Shown here: positions 54,860-64,000 of the stretch, in pieces
Position numbering within the stretch: the stretch's first letter is position 1
Layout of the letters: each line of letters starts with the position of its first letter
NCBI GenBank assembly: GCA_944321465.1
Contig: CALULL010000009.1
Span: 1-64,000 of the forward strand
Direction of reading: 5' to 3'
Length of the DNA: 64,000 nt
Source of the DNA: an uncultured Bacteroides sp.
GTDB taxonomy: Bacteria; Bacteroidota; Bacteroidia; Bacteroidales; Bacteroidaceae
The notes under the pieces: model-generated
Seen by the model: the letters and a program-made list of their open reading frames with translations, nothing else
What the model was told of the DNA's origin: nothing
Database searches by the model: none
Translations under genes and position numbers: made by a program

Positions 54860-55807
54860 TTAGTTCATGGTTTGAATCTTGCGCAGCAATTCCTTCTGCT
54901 GCTCCGTCAGGTGCGTAGGCAACGCCACGTGATAGGTCACGATGAGGTCGCCCGCCTGCCCCTCCTGCTTGTACACCGGGAAGCCCTTCCCCTTCAGACG
55001 CACCTTCGTGCCCGGTTGCGTCTCTGGTTTCACCTTCAGGCGTACCTTCCCGTCGAGCGTGTCGACCAGCAGCTCGCCACCCAGCAAGGCAGTGTAGAGG
55101 TCGACCGTCACGTCCTCGTACAGGTCGTCGCCCAGCCGCTTGAACACCGGGTCGTCGGCAACGACAAAGGTGATGTACAAATCGCCCGCCGGGCCTCCGT
55201 TGGCACCCTCCGTGCCGTAGCCCTTCAGCTTGACGACCTGCCCGTTGGCCACGCCGGCCGGGATTGTGATACGCACTTGCTTGCCGTTCACCGTCAGCAC
55301 CTGCTTGTGCGTCAGGGCCGCCTCGCGCAACGACAGATGCAACTCGGCCTCGCAGTCGCGCCCCCGGAAACCGCTCCGTCTGCCCCCGGTGCCCCTATGT
55401 CCGAACAGTTGCTCGAAGAAGTCGGAGAAGCCACTGGCATCACTGCCCGTAAACTCCTGGCCGTCCGAAGAGTACCAGTAGGTACCGTTGCCATCGGTAC
55501 CAAAGCCTCCCTGCCCGGTTCCAAAGCCGCCAAAGCCTCCGCCAGCCTGACGCGCACGCTTCTGAGCCTCAAACTCGTCGGCATGTTTCCAGTGCTCGCC
55601 ATATTCGTCGTACTTCTTCCTCTTCTCAGGGTCGCCCAGCACCTCGTTAGCCTCGTTCAGGGCCTGAAACTTCTCCTTGGCCGTAGGGTCGTTCGGGTTC
55701 AGGTCAGGATGATACTTGCGGGCCAAGCGGCGAAACGCCTTCTTGATGTCATCCTGCGATGCCGTTTTGTCCACTCCAAGGACTTTGTAGTAATCAATAA
55801 ACGCCAT
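54860..55807 (-). CDS. cbpA: DnaJ-like co-chaperone CbpA
   Basis: A 315-residue type B J-protein. The J domain occupies 1-70 with HPD at 33-35. A Gly/Phe-rich linker (about 88-125) follows, then two beta-sandwich client-binding domains (about 150-310). It lacks the DnaJ zinc finger, as expected for CbpA. It stimulates Hsp70 DnaK. The ATG at 55807 begins [12 protein letters not shown]; the frame is open far upstream but that sequence crosses the repeat array E and is not coding. Operon with cbpM. Confidence 0.94.
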   Translation of the reverse strand: MAFIDYYKVLGVDKTASQDDIKKAFRRLARKYHPDLNPNDPTAKEKFQALNEANEVLGDPEKRKKYDEYGEHWKHADEFEAQKRARQAGGGFGGFGTGQGGFGTDGNGTYWYSSDGQEFTGSDASGFSDFFEQLFGHRGTGGRRSGFRGRDCEAELHLSLREAALTHKQVLTVNGKQVRITIPAGVANGQVVKLKGYGTEGANGGPAGDLYITFVVADDPVFKRLGDDLYEDVTVDLYTALLGGELLVDTLDGKVRLKVKPETQPGTKVRLKGKGFPVYKQEGQAGDLIVTYHVALPTHLTEQQKELLRKIQTMN

Positions 55808-55946
55808 AAACAGTCTTTTTTTAGTTCTAAGAGGGAACGGCAAATAGCGCACCAAGCGTCCTCCCGCCGTGTTAAAATTCGTCAAGCGGCATGCGGCCCC
55901 CGCCTCAACGCCTCCCACCGGATGTCCGACGCGCCCCTTGTCGGCA

Positions 55947-56034
55947 CAGGTTTGCCCCTTCCCGGGCACACCTGTGCCGGCTAACGGGCAAACCTGCACC
56001 AGCAAGCAGGCAGACCTGCGCGTCCTGCGCGCCC
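55947..56034. repeat. 22-bp repeat array E (4 units)
   Basis: Units begin at 55947 (CAGGTTTGCC), 55969 (CACCTGTGCC), 55991 (AACCTGCACC) and 56013 (GACCTGCGCG), exactly 22 bp apart. The junctions CGGGCACACCTG, ACGGGCAAACCTG and AGGCAGACCTG show the conserved GGCA unit end. Confidence 0.85.
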
Positions 56035-56305
56035 CGCGTCCACACCCCAACGGCCATCTGGCAGACAACAGGCAAGCACCCCGCCCAACCGCCGACGGCA
56101 ACCCCTCAAGCCGCGCAGAACGACACACCCCCCCTCCCGACGGAAACAAGACACAGCCACAACAGGAAACGCCACGCCCCGCGCGGAAGCAAGAACAGAC
56201 ACAAAGCCCGGGCAAAAAGCCGGAAAAAGCAAACCGGGCAACTCCCGAACCCCAAAAATATCCTAAAAGCCTCCGGCACCCTACGCCAGTCACAGAGAAA
56301 AACAG

Positions 56306-56313
56306 TATATTTG
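56306..56313 (+). promoter_or_regulatory. -7 box for the MORN-repeat gene
   Basis: TATATTTG, 90 bp before the ATG at 56404. There is no clear TTTG at the -33 position. Confidence 0.45.
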
Positions 56314-56403
56314 CCCCTGATACGGCAGACTTGGACAGAGACCTTTCGCACCCATCCATCTCGACCACACCGACAAAAACAACCACCAACTAAGACACAG
56401 ACG

Positions 56404-57567
56404 ATGAAATACCTGCTCGCCATACTTTGCATGGTCCTGCTCGGCCAAGGTGCCACGGCGCAGACAAAGCAGCGGAACTTCCTGAGCCGCATCAAGGACG
56501 GTTTCGCCTCCGAAATCAAAATAGACACCTACAAATTCAAAAACGGAGCGACCTACACCGGCGAAATGAAAGGCCGGAAGCCCAACGGGAAAGGCCGCAC
56601 GGTGTACAAGAACGGCGACGTGTACGAAGGAGAATACCTCAAAGGCCTGCGGCAGGGATACGGCATACTGACGCTGGCCAGCGGAGAACGCTACGAAGGC
56701 GAATGGGCCAACGACCTCAGAGAAGGACAAGGCATCTTCTACTTCGTGAACAACAACTGCTACAAAGGCTCTTGGAAAGCCGACAAGCAGAACGGACAAG
56801 GCACAATGAAATACTACACCGGCGACATCTATGAAGGCGAATGGACGGACAACAAGCGCGAAGGACAAGGCACCTACACGTGGAAAAACGGATCGACCTA
56901 CACCGGCCAATGGAGCAACGACAAGAAGGAAGGACAAGGCACCTTCGTGTGGAACAACGGCAGCCGGTACACCGGACAGTGGAAAGACGGAATGCGCTGG
57001 GGCGAAGGAACTTTTGAGTACGACAACGGCGACAAGTACACCGGGCAATGGAAAAAAGACATGCAGCACGGCAAAGGCATCTACCACTTTGCCACGGGCG
57101 ACCGCTACGAAGGCGAATACGCCGACGGCGAACGCACGGGCGAGGGCATCTACTACTACGCCAACGGCAACAAATACGTAGGCCACTTCAACAAAGGCAA
57201 GCAAGAAGGACACGGCACCTTCACCTGGGCTAACGGAGCAATCTACGACGGCGAATGGTCGGACAACGAACGCAACGGACAAGGCTCGTACAGATGGAGC
57301 GCGGGAGACTCCTACGAGGGCGAGTGGCAGAACGACACGTTCAACGGCGAAGGCTACCTCGTACTGGCCAACGGAACGACCTACAAGGGCGGATTTGTCA
57401 ACGGCCTGGAAGAAGGGAAAGGCATACAGACCGACAAAAACGGCAACGTCTACGAAGGCACCTTCAAGGAGGGCAAGAGGGACGGCCCCTTTGAAGAACG
57501 CAACAAGGAGGGCAAGGTGATACGCAAGGGAGTCTACAAAATGGGCCGACTTTCCAACGGGAACTGA
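56404..57567 (+). CDS. Exported MORN-repeat protein
   Basis: A 387-residue protein with a signal peptide (residues ~1-20, ending ATAQ). From about residue 44 it consists of 14 consecutive 23-residue MORN repeats (Y-x-G-x-W-x-x-x-x-x-x-G-x-G pattern, e.g. YEGEWANDLREGQG), and a degenerate fifteenth at the C-terminus. The repeats give an extended beta-meander, a scaffold or lipid/protein-binding surface. The 69-bp DNA period is visible but diverged. No enzymatic domain. Function unknown. Confidence 0.9.
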   Translation: MKYLLAILCMVLLGQGATAQTKQRNFLSRIKDGFASEIKIDTYKFKNGATYTGEMKGRKPNGKGRTVYKNGDVYEGEYLKGLRQGYGILTLASGERYEGEWANDLREGQGIFYFVNNNCYKGSWKADKQNGQGTMKYYTGDIYEGEWTDNKREGQGTYTWKNGSTYTGQWSNDKKEGQGTFVWNNGSRYTGQWKDGMRWGEGTFEYDNGDKYTGQWKKDMQHGKGIYHFATGDRYEGEYADGERTGEGIYYYANGNKYVGHFNKGKQEGHGTFTWANGAIYDGEWSDNERNGQGSYRWSAGDSYEGEWQNDTFNGEGYLVLANGTTYKGGFVNGLEEGKGIQTDKNGNVYEGTFKEGKRDGPFEERNKEGKVIRKGVYKMGRLSNGN

Positions 57568-57609
57568 AAAGAAAACACACAGGGACTTTCCTGCCAACGT
57601 TTTTTTCCC

Positions 57610-57617
57610 TACCTTTA
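57610..57617 (+). promoter_or_regulatory. Weak -7 box for pyrBI
   Basis: TACCTTTA, one base from TAnnTTTG, 35 bp before the pyrB ATG. No TTTG at -33. I saw no pyrimidine-rich attenuator in the leader. Confidence 0.35.
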
Positions 57618-57651
57618 CACGCTTGAAAACAAAGATACAAAGAACAACGAT

Positions 57652-58596
57652 ATGGAAAACAGAAGTTTAGTGACCATCGCCAATCACAGCCGTGAGAAAA
57701 TACTCTACATGATTGAGATGGCCAAAGAGTTTGAAGCCCGCCCTAACCGGCATTTACTGGACGGCAAGGTGGTGGCCACCCTATTTTTTGAACCCTCCAC
57801 ACGCACCCGGCTCAGCTTCGAGACGGCAGCCAACCGGCTGGGCGCACGCGTAATAGGCTTCACCGACCCCAAAGCCACCAGCTCGTCGAAAGGCGAAACG
57901 CTGAAAGACACCATAAAGATGGTGAGCAACTATGCCGACATCATCGTCATGCGGCACTACCTGGAAGGAGCCGCGCGCTATGCCAGCGAAGTGACCGACG
58001 TGCCCATAGTGAACGCCGGCGACGGTGCCAACCAGCACCCGTCCCAGACGATGCTCGACCTCTATTCCATATACAAGACCCAAGGCAGGCTCGAAAACCT
58101 GAACATCTTCCTCGTGGGAGACCTGAAGTACGGACGGACGGTGCACTCGCTGCTCATGGCCATGCGCCACTTCAACCCCACCTTCCATTTCGTCGCCCCC
58201 GAGGAACTGAAGATGCCGGAGGAATACAAAATATATTGCCGGGAACACAACATCAGGTACACAGAGCACACCGACTTCAACGAAAGCACAATAGCCGACG
58301 CCGACATAATCTACATGACGCGCGTGCAACGCGAACGCTTCACCGACCTGATGGAATACGAACGGGTGAAAAACGTCTACATCCTGCGCAACAAAATGCT
58401 GGAAGGCACACGCCCCAACCTGCGCATACTGCATCCGCTACCCCGCGTGAACGAGATAGCCTACGACGTGGACGACAACCCGAAGGCCTACTACTTCCAG
58501 CAGGCACAAAACGGACTATATGCACGCGAGGCCATCCTGTGCGACGTGTTGGGCATCACGCTGGACGAAGTAAAAAAGAACCCGGAAACCTTGTAA
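57652..58596 (+). CDS. pyrB: Aspartate carbamoyltransferase catalytic subunit
   Basis: A 314-residue transcarbamylase, condensing carbamoyl phosphate and aspartate in UMP synthesis. The carbamoyl phosphate site is [11 protein letters not shown] (47-57), with HPSQ at 129-132, and the 80s loop is [19 protein letters not shown] near 158 and the C-terminal HPLPRVNEI segment bind aspartate. It is followed 16 bp later by pyrI, so the allosteric holoenzyme is made. Confidence 0.97.
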   Translation: MENRSLVTIANHSREKILYMIEMAKEFEARPNRHLLDGKVVATLFFEPSTRTRLSFETAANRLGARVIGFTDPKATSSSKGETLKDTIKMVSNYADIIVMRHYLEGAARYASEVTDVPIVNAGDGANQHPSQTMLDLYSIYKTQGRLENLNIFLVGDLKYGRTVHSLLMAMRHFNPTFHFVAPEELKMPEEYKIYCREHNIRYTEHTDFNESTIADADIIYMTRVQRERFTDLMEYERVKNVYILRNKMLEGTRPNLRILHPLPRVNEIAYDVDDNPKAYYFQQAQNGLYAREAILCDVLGITLDEVKKNPETL

Positions 58597-58612
58597 ACCG
58601 CACCCTCCAAAA

Positions 58613-59083
58613 ATGACAGCAATGACAAACGAAAAAAAAGAACTACAGGTGGCTGCGCTCGAAAACGGCACCGTCATCGACCACATACCCTGCGACAAAC
58701 TGTTTACTGTGGTGTCCCTGCTGGGACTGAAGCACATGCACAACAACATAACCATCGGCTTCAACCTGAACAGCAAAAAACTGGGCACCAAAGGCATCAT
58801 CAAGATAGCCGACAAGTTTTTCTGCGACGACGAGATTAACCGCATCGCCGTGGTAGCTCCCAACGCGAAACTGAACATCATACGCAACTATGCCGTGGTG
58901 GAGAAGCGCGAAATAAGCCTGCCCAACGAGCTGGCGGGCATCGTGAAGTGCTCCAACCCCAAGTGCATCACCAACAACGAGCCTATGCCTACGCGCTTCC
59001 ACGTGGTAGACAAAGACCGCTGCATCCTGCGCTGCCATTATTGCGAAAAAGAACAAACGAGAGAAAACATCGAAATAATCTGA
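58613..59083 (+). CDS. pyrI: Aspartate carbamoyltransferase regulatory subunit
   Basis: A 156-residue regulatory chain that binds CTP/ATP and connects catalytic trimers. The N-terminal allosteric domain has NGTVIDHIP near 18-26 and the Ile/Val-rich sheet. The C-terminal zinc domain has four cysteines (CSNPKC and CHYC). The start is the ATG at 58613, or the ATG at 58622, which would remove three residues. Confidence 0.95.
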   Translation: MTAMTNEKKELQVAALENGTVIDHIPCDKLFTVVSLLGLKHMHNNITIGFNLNSKKLGTKGIIKIADKFFCDDEINRIAVVAPNAKLNIIRNYAVVEKREISLPNELAGIVKCSNPKCITNNEPMPTRFHVVDKDRCILRCHYCEKEQTRENIEII

Positions 59084-59126
59084 ACGCCCTCAAAGGCAAG
59101 ACAACTTACCCACACCGCCCGAGCTT

Positions 59127-59702
59127 ATGAAAACCGACTGGAAACCCGGAACAATGATCTATCCGCTGCCTGCCGTCTTGGTGAGCTGCGGGCAAACGCC
59201 CGATGAATACAACCTCATCACCGTGGCGTGGACAGGCATACTCTGCACCAACCCGCCCATGTGCTACATCGCCGTGAGACCCGAACGACATTCTTACGAC
59301 ATATTGAAACGCAACATGGAATTTGTCATCAACCTCACGACCGAAGAGATGGCACGAGCTACCGACTGGTGCGGTGTGCGCTCGGGGCGGGACTACGACA
59401 AATTTCAGACTACGGGACTGACACCGGGCAAATGCTCGGTTGTCAGCGCCCCGCTGGTCGAGGAGTCGCCCTTGAGCCTGGAATGCCGCATCAAGGAAAT
59501 CGTAGCCTTGGGGTCGCATCACCTGATGATAGCCGACATCGTAAACCTACGGGCCGACACCGGTCTCATAGACCCCGCCACAGGAAAGTTCGACCTGGAG
59601 CAAGCACACCTGCTGACCTATGTGCACGGCGCTTATTACGGCATAGGCGACAAAATCGGCAAGTTCGGCTGGTCGGTCGAGAAAAAGGCCAACCGTAACT
59701 GA
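59127..59702 (+). CDS. Flavin reductase family protein
   Basis: A 191-residue FMN-binding split-barrel protein of the flavin reductase/flavoredoxin type. Landmarks are YPLPAVLVSCG near 12, NLITVAWTGILCTNPPM near 29-45 and FVINLTTEEMARATDW near 65-80. The region EESPLSLECRIKEIVALGSHH is the substrate-side strand. It reduces FMN or carries electrons. It follows pyrI by 43 bp without an obvious metabolic link. Confidence 0.88.
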   Translation: MKTDWKPGTMIYPLPAVLVSCGQTPDEYNLITVAWTGILCTNPPMCYIAVRPERHSYDILKRNMEFVINLTTEEMARATDWCGVRSGRDYDKFQTTGLTPGKCSVVSAPLVEESPLSLECRIKEIVALGSHHLMIADIVNLRADTGLIDPATGKFDLEQAHLLTYVHGAYYGIGDKIGKFGWSVEKKANRN

Positions 59703-59748
59703 GAACAATCATTCCCGGCATTCACCCTCTCCCCAAGAACACCTTCCC

Positions 59749-60501
59749 ATGCATGGTCGTCTCGGCATAATGATAACCGTCTTTTGCGCCTTGGCCTTCC
59801 ATCCGGCAGTAACCCGGGCGCAAAAGGCAGTTCCTGACACCGTACAGTCGACAACCTCGGTCAACTTCGGAGTAAAAGTAGGTTTCAACTCCACCCTGTC
59901 CCTCGTCTCCGACCTCGTGGTGAACGACATGCCCATCAGCGAAGTGCAGAACAACTACAAGATAGGCTACTTCGCGTCGGCCTTCATACGCGTCAACTTC
60001 AGCCGCCACTTCCTGCAACCGGAAGTAACCTACTCCATCAACCGCAGCAGCATCACGTTCAGCGACCCAATCCTGTCAGGTGCTCCCTCCGCGTCCATCA
60101 TGGGACAAGCCGAGCTCACGTCGTCGATGCACTGCATCGAAATCCCTGTGCTCTACGGCTACCACATAATTAAAGAAGACTTCTACAGCCTTGCCGTCTT
60201 TGGCGGGCCAAAGTTCAACTACATCTGGAGCAAGAACAGCAACGTGACGTTCGTCAACTTCGCCAGACAGGAACTTGGCGATGCCTTGCAACCACTCAAT
60301 GCCAGTTTTACGCTGGGAGTCTCGGTAAGCATATCACGCGTATTCTTTGACTTCCGATACGACTTGGGCATCAACAACCTGTCTCGCCACGACAGCTACA
60401 CGCTGCCCAACGACCAGCCTTCGTCCAACAGCGACGGCACCCACATCAGCTTCCGCCGTCGCGACTGCGTACTAAGTTTCTCGCTTGGCTTATTATTCTG
60501 A
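59749..60501 (+). CDS. PorT-like outer membrane beta-barrel protein
   Basis: A 250-residue exported protein with a signal peptide (residues ~4-24, ending TRAQ). It forms a small barrel of alternating strands: FGVKVGFNSTLSL near 41, FLQPEVTYSINRSSI near 87, HCIEIPVLYGYH near 127, and the final strand VLSFSLGLLF ending in Phe. It is the PorT/OMP_b-brl_2 pattern of Bacteroidetes. PorT proteins are linked to type IX secretion, but most relatives have no assigned role. Confidence 0.8.
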   Translation: MHGRLGIMITVFCALAFHPAVTRAQKAVPDTVQSTTSVNFGVKVGFNSTLSLVSDLVVNDMPISEVQNNYKIGYFASAFIRVNFSRHFLQPEVTYSINRSSITFSDPILSGAPSASIMGQAELTSSMHCIEIPVLYGYHIIKEDFYSLAVFGGPKFNYIWSKNSNVTFVNFARQELGDALQPLNASFTLGVSVSISRVFFDFRYDLGINNLSRHDSYTLPNDQPSSNSDGTHISFRRRDCVLSFSLGLLF

Positions 60502-60551
60502 TTTTATACTTTTTTACCACATATTCCTACCTGACAAAACCGTATAAAGGC

Positions 60552-60559
60552 TAACTTTG
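60552..60559 (+). promoter_or_regulatory. -7 box for the lipocalin-like lipoprotein gene
   Basis: TAACTTTG, 31 bp before the ATG at 60591. No TTTG at the -33 position. Confidence 0.5.
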
Positions 60560-60590
60560 TTCTCCATTTACCAAGCAACAGACGTTCTTT

Positions 60591-61007
60591 ATGACAAACC
60601 TCATGCACATCATACGGACAATCGCAGTGACGCTTTTTGCCGCCGTGGCACTTACGGCTTGCAACGATACAGACTCACGCCTCGAAAACAAATGGCAATT
60701 ACGCTCATACGAATTTCCCGATGGCAGGACACAGCGTGAAGACAGCGTGTTCTACAACTTCCAGTCGGGCAGTTTCTCGGCAATCTGTGTACTGCCCGAT
60801 GCCAACTACGAAACGTTTTATGGCTTATATACTTTGACAGACAACGAAATTTCCATTAATTTGCTTCCCGAAAGCCTGCAGTCGCCCAACTACCAACGCT
60901 ACATGGCCTGGCCAGAGGGACAACGGACTTTCACCCTACAACAGCTCAACACCAACAGCATGACACTGGTCTACGACAAGACACTGTTGCACTTCAGAAG
61001 CTATTGA
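60591..61007 (+). CDS. Small lipocalin-like lipoprotein
   Basis: A 138-residue lipoprotein. The lipobox is ALTAC with Cys24. The pattern LENKWQLRSYEFPDGRTQ near 31 followed by an FYNFQSGSFSAI strand is common to Bacteroidetes lipocalin-like proteins (DUF4488/DUF5004 type), which fold into small beta-barrels. Ligand unknown. It precedes the SPOR lipoprotein gene by 35 bp. Confidence 0.72.
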   Translation: MTNLMHIIRTIAVTLFAAVALTACNDTDSRLENKWQLRSYEFPDGRTQREDSVFYNFQSGSFSAICVLPDANYETFYGLYTLTDNEISINLLPESLQSPNYQRYMAWPEGQRTFTLQQLNTNSMTLVYDKTLLHFRSY

Positions 61008-61042
61008 ATGAAGATAACATCAAAAAATAAAACGACACAGAG

Positions 61043-61567
61043 ATGAAAAAAAAGACTCTTATCCTTCTGACAACAAGCATCATGCTAACGCTTGGTGCCT
61101 GCAAATCAAACGAAAGTGCCTACAAGAAGGCTTACGAAAACGCCAAGCTTCAAGAACTGGCCGAACAACAAGAAGCAGTTGAGCCCGAGACTCCGACCGA
61201 AGCCGAAGTGACTCCAGTCGTGACACCCGAACCTGCCCCCACAGCTCCGACAGTGGTGGAACGCGTCCCGATGGAAGTACACGAAGAAAAAGTTACCGTG
61301 GTAAGCCCCAATGGAGGACTGGACAACTACAGCGTGGTGTGTGGCAGCTTCATAGCACAGGCCAACGCCGACGGATTGAAGAGCACCTTGGATGCCGACG
61401 GTTACCACGCACTGGTAGTCTACAATGCTGAGAAGAACGTATATCGGGTCGTTGTCAGCACGTTCCCCGACAGAGAATCGGCAGCCGCAGCACGCGACGC
61501 TTTCAAAGCACGCTACCCCAACAACTCAGACTTCCAAAAGGCGTGGCTGCTCTACCGCATCGACTAA
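61043..61567 (+). CDS. SPOR-domain lipoprotein
   Basis: A 174-residue lipoprotein with Cys20 in LGACK. A Glu/Pro/Thr/Val-rich linker (about 45-80) would reach into the peptidoglycan layer. A C-terminal SPOR domain (about 95-174: YSVVCGSFIAQANADGL, YRVVVSTFPDRESA) binds denuded glycan at division sites. It is probably a cell-envelope or division protein. Terminator at 61631-61687. Confidence 0.9.
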   Translation: MKKKTLILLTTSIMLTLGACKSNESAYKKAYENAKLQELAEQQEAVEPETPTEAEVTPVVTPEPAPTAPTVVERVPMEVHEEKVTVVSPNGGLDNYSVVCGSFIAQANADGLKSTLDADGYHALVVYNAEKNVYRVVVSTFPDRESAAAARDAFKARYPNNSDFQKAWLLYRID

Positions 61568-61630
61568 ACACAAAAAGCGGTTTCGAACAGAAAGACAAAA
61601 AACGATAGTAAATCCCAAGAATAAACAGAC

Positions 61631-61687
61631 ACCCGGAAGCGTGCCCCCGGCATCGACACAGGAGGCATACTTCCGGGCATTCTTTTT
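61631..61687 (+). terminator. Rho-independent terminator after the SPOR gene
   Basis: CCCGGAAGCGTGCC pairs with GGCATACTTCCGGG with two internal mismatches, followed by CATTCTTTTT. Confidence 0.8.
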
Positions 61688-61794
61688 ACGTCCGTTTACC
61701 TCTGTTTCTCCACATTGAGGTTCCTATAAAAGCACTATGAACTGACAAAACTAAAAAAGCCTTCCACATTCTGCCACTATTCCCCGGAAAACAT

Positions 61795-61802
61795 TACTTT
61801 TG
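61795..61802 (+). promoter_or_regulatory. -7 box immediately before the CHU_C gene
   Basis: TACTTTTG ends five bases before the ATG at 61808. The implied start point is at or next to the start codon, so the transcript may be leaderless, or a downstream ATG is used. Confidence 0.5.
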
Positions 61803-61807
61803 CAAGC

Positions 61808-62467
61808 ATGTTATCAAATGTACTTTTCACCTACATCGGGTGGTTGCTGGCCATGTCGGTAATGGACATGAACCCCACTGCCACCTTGCTCTCGGAGAAC
61901 GGAGGAACCCCCGACGAGGAAACGACCCTTATGCAAGGAGACACCTACACAGGCTCGGCACCACTGGAGTTCCGCTTCACTGCCGACGAAACGGAAACGT
62001 ATTCCTACCGCTACGAATGGAACTTTGCACGCGATGCATCATTTAGCGATATCTTCCTGACGCGGTATGACTACGAAACCATCTATAGTTTTCAAGAAGC
62101 AGGGACATTCTACGTACGGGTAATCATCACCGACATGGAAACAGAGGAAACGAACACGTCCGACGCTTTCGTCATACAGATCTCTGAGTCTGAACTGGAG
62201 GTGCCAAACGCATTTTCACCCAACGGTGACGGAGTGAACGATATATATAAGGTAAAATACGAATCCTTGGTTTCATTCGAAGCCTACATATTCAACCGAT
62301 GGGGACAACAACTTTACCATTGGAGCCTGCAAAATATTGACGAAGGATGGGACGGAACGGCTCACGGCAAGGAAGTACCCGAAGGAGTCTATTTCATCGT
62401 AGTCAGGGCACGTGGAGCCGATGGCATAGAATATGAGGAAAAGAAAGATATCAACATACTCAGGTAA
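61808..62467 (+). CDS. Gliding-motility-type C-terminal domain protein (T9SS type B, CHU_C)
   Basis: A 219-residue exported protein. A short hydrophobic N-terminus (residues ~5-17) may be the signal. A PKD-like domain (about 50-130, YEWNFARD and FYVRVIITD) is followed by the CHU_C sorting domain (about 135-219) with PNAFSPNGDGVND, FNRWGQQLY and EGVYF. This C-terminal domain directs type IX secretion. Only 61 bp separate it from uvrA. An internal start at MSVMDMNP would remove the signal. Confidence 0.85.
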   Translation: MLSNVLFTYIGWLLAMSVMDMNPTATLLSENGGTPDEETTLMQGDTYTGSAPLEFRFTADETETYSYRYEWNFARDASFSDIFLTRYDYETIYSFQEAGTFYVRVIITDMETEETNTSDAFVIQISESELEVPNAFSPNGDGVNDIYKVKYESLVSFEAYIFNRWGQQLYHWSLQNIDEGWDGTAHGKEVPEGVYFIVVRARGADGIEYEEKKDINILR

Positions 62468-62528
62468 CGGCGTAGCATAACACAACTACCCGATACTGGG
62501 CGAACATCGCAAAATCACAAAACAGTAC

Positions 62529-64000
62529 ATGAAGCAAGAAACAGACAAAGAATATATAAACGTTTATGGTGCCCGCGTACACAACCTGAAGAACATCGAT
62601 GTCAGCATCCCGCGAGACAGCCTGACCGTCATCACCGGCCTGAGCGGAAGCGGGAAATCGTCACTGGCCTTCGACACTATATTTGCTGAAGGACAACGGC
62701 GTTACATCGAAACCTTCTCGGCCTACGCACGCAACTTCCTGGGCAACCTCGAACGTCCCGATGTCGACAAGATTTCAGGACTAAGCCCCGTTATCTCCAT
62801 CGAGCAAAAAACGACCAACAAGAACCCACGTTCTACCGTGGGTACAGTAACCGAAGTATACGACTTCTTGCGCCTGCTCTATGCACGGGCAGCCGAAGCC
62901 TACTCTTATGTCTCTGGCGAGAAAATGGTGCGCTATACAGAAGAGCAAATAATCGACCTCATTCTGAACGACTACACAGGACAACGCATTTGCATCTTAG
63001 CCCCCGTAGTACGCAACCGAAAAGGACATTATAAAGAATTATTTGAACAAATAAGACGGAAAGGTTACCTCAGTGTACGGGTCGATGGCGAAATTCGTGA
63101 AGCCTTGCCGGGAATGAAACTCGACCGTTATCGGAATCATAGCGTAGAGGTTGTAATCGACAAACTTGTCCCCAGCGCAAAAGATGATGCACGGCTGAAG
63201 AACAGCGTTACAACAGCCCTAAAACAAGGAGACGGACTGCTCATGGTGCTCGATGCAGACAAGCAGCAAATACGCTACTACAGCAAACGGCTCATGGACC
63301 CATCCACAGGGATGTCCTATGGCGAACCTGCTCCGCACAATTTCTCATTCAACTCACCACAAGGAGCCTGCCCCAAATGTAAAGGTTTGGGCATCGTCAG
63401 TCAAATAGACATGGATAAAGTAATCCCCAACCGCGACCTGTCGGTTTACGAAGGAGCAATCGTCCCGCTTGGAAAATATAAGAACTCCATGATATTTTGG
63501 CAGATAGATGCTCTGCTTGAGAAATATGATGCCAACTTAAAAACACCTGTCAAAGACCTCCCGGACGAAGCTGTAGACGAAATATTATACGGTTCCAACG
63601 AGCACATACGTATCAAAAGTTCGCTCATCGGAACGTCATCGGACTATTTCACCGCATACGAAGGCGTGGCCAAATACATACAACTGCTACAAGACAAAGA
63701 AGCCTCGGCTACTGCCCAAAAATGGGCAGAACAGTTTGCCAAAACAGCTACTTGCCCCGAGTGCCACGGAGCACGGCTGAACAAAGAAGCCTTGTCTTTC
63801 TGCATAGGAGACAAAAATATCTATCAATTGTCAGCCATGGACATCAGTGAACTTTACAACTGGATGGACCAAATTGAAACCTTACTATCACCTAAGCAAC
63901 GCACCATAGCCGCTGAGATTGTAAAGGAAATACGCACCCGGCTACGTTTTCTGCTTGATGTCGGTCTCGAATACCTGTCCTTGGGACTCAGTTCGGTAAG
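62529..64000 (+). CDS. uvrA: Excinuclease ABC subunit A (N-terminal part; continues past window)
   Basis: The first 490 residues of UvrA are visible; the gene runs off the window. UvrA is the damage-recognition ATPase of nucleotide excision repair. Walker [10 protein letters not shown] is at 37-45, [21 protein letters not shown] spans about 75-95, then the UvrB-binding and signature regions. The zinc-finger module begins at CPKCKGLG near 280, and the second cysteine pair CPECHGARL is near 409. No frameshift is visible in the sequenced part. Confidence in the gene is high; the end is not in the window. Confidence 0.97.
   Translation, partial: MKQETDKEYINVYGARVHNLKNIDVSIPRDSLTVITGLSGSGKSSLAFDTIFAEGQRRYIETFSAYARNFLGNLERPDVDKISGLSPVISIEQKTTNKNPRSTVGTVTEVYDFLRLLYARAAEAYSYVSGEKMVRYTEEQIIDLILNDYTGQRICILAPVVRNRKGHYKELFEQIRRKGYLSVRVDGEIREALPGMKLDRYRNHSVEVVIDKLVPSAKDDARLKNSVTTALKQGDGLLMVLDADKQQIRYYSKRLMDPSTGMSYGEPAPHNFSFNSPQGACPKCKGLGIVSQIDMDKVIPNRDLSVYEGAIVPLGKYKNSMIFWQIDALLEKYDANLKTPVKDLPDEAVDEILYGSNEHIRIKSSLIGTSSDYFTAYEGVAKYIQLLQDKEASATAQKWAEQFAKTATCPECHGARLNKEALSFCIGDKNIYQLSAMDISELYNWMDQIETLLSPKQRTIAAEIVKEIRTRLRFLLDVGLEYLSLGLSSV

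Larger units (their letters stand above)
55808..56403. other. 596-bp divergent intergenic region between cbpA and the MORN gene
   Basis: It contains repeat array E (55947-56034) and the MORN gene's -7 box (56306-56313). The rest is C/A-rich on the plus strand and free of family-like reading frames, although long frames stay open by composition. Confidence 0.6.

Noticed and set aside
55808..56389. Upstream extension of CbpA
   Set aside because: A normal J-domain start ([10 protein letters not shown]) is at 55807; the upstream residues are Cys/Arg-rich and read through the repeat array.
55891..56403. Long N-terminal extension of the MORN protein, or a Cys/Pro-rich protein in the cbpA-MORN gap
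   Set aside because: The frame is open only by composition and covers array E; a clear signal peptide begins at 56404.

Overview
The window is about 64 kb of a Bacteroidales chromosome (Bacteroidetes), probably of the Bacteroidaceae/Prevotellaceae type. The evidence is the repeated promoter signature TTTG-N19-TAnnTTTG, the absence of obvious Shine-Dalgarno sites, and Bacteroidetes-specific families: a CHU_C/type-IX-secretion C-terminal domain, DUF5723, Porin_10-like porin, PorT-like barrel, reverse rubrerythrin, and the split FtsX-like permeases of a MacB-type exporter. The genes are mostly housekeeping. No phage, CRISPR array or transposase gene is visible.

Layout: 1-7.2 kb holds a partial tRNA-Val, phoH, purC, menG, aroE, an alpha/beta hydrolase, a TPM-domain protein and lemA. 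At 7.2-11.7 kb a cobalamin adenosyltransferase and a nitroreductase lie divergent from an adenosylcobalamin-dependent ribonucleotide reductase. 12-19 kb, on the minus strand, carries mutY, lepA, a small winged-helix protein, and a DUF5723/lipoprotein pair. 19-27 kb has an AspT-type transporter with a long leader, an ABC-F ATPase, a PHP-type phosphodiesterase and a choloylglycine hydrolase. 25.4-30.1 kb is a four-gene uptake operon (binding lipoprotein, FecCD permease, ATPase, MATE pump). 30.8-36.9 kb has a porin, a solute-binding protein, nadE, and a PerR-like regulator with reverse rubrerythrin. 37-47.2 kb is one long minus-strand exporter operon with one membrane fusion protein, one ATPase and three permease pairs; the distal pair is broken. 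47.5-64 kb contains a glucosaminidase, cdd, a DUF1893 protein, nudC, DUF2461, YhcH, glgB, a DprA-like protein, cbpA/cbpM, a MORN-repeat protein, pyrBI, a flavin reductase, envelope proteins, a CHU_C protein and the start of uvrA.

Three pieces of non-coding structure stand out. (1) Five intergenic regions each hold four tandem copies of a degenerate 22-bp unit with a near-palindromic core (GGCACANNTGTGCC). The phase is exact in all five, and 22 bp is close to two helical turns. I know of no name for this family. (2) A 203-bp element with 20-bp perfect terminal inverted repeats and an internal hairpin is present in two near-identical copies and one decayed copy. One copy is nested in a 372-bp composite with its own terminal inverted repeats; another probably sits in the transcribed leader of the exporter operon. 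(3) The AspT-type transporter has a leader of about 135 nt, closed by a 7-bp inverted repeat, that could be a structured RNA.

All functional calls rest on motifs read by eye. No database search was possible.
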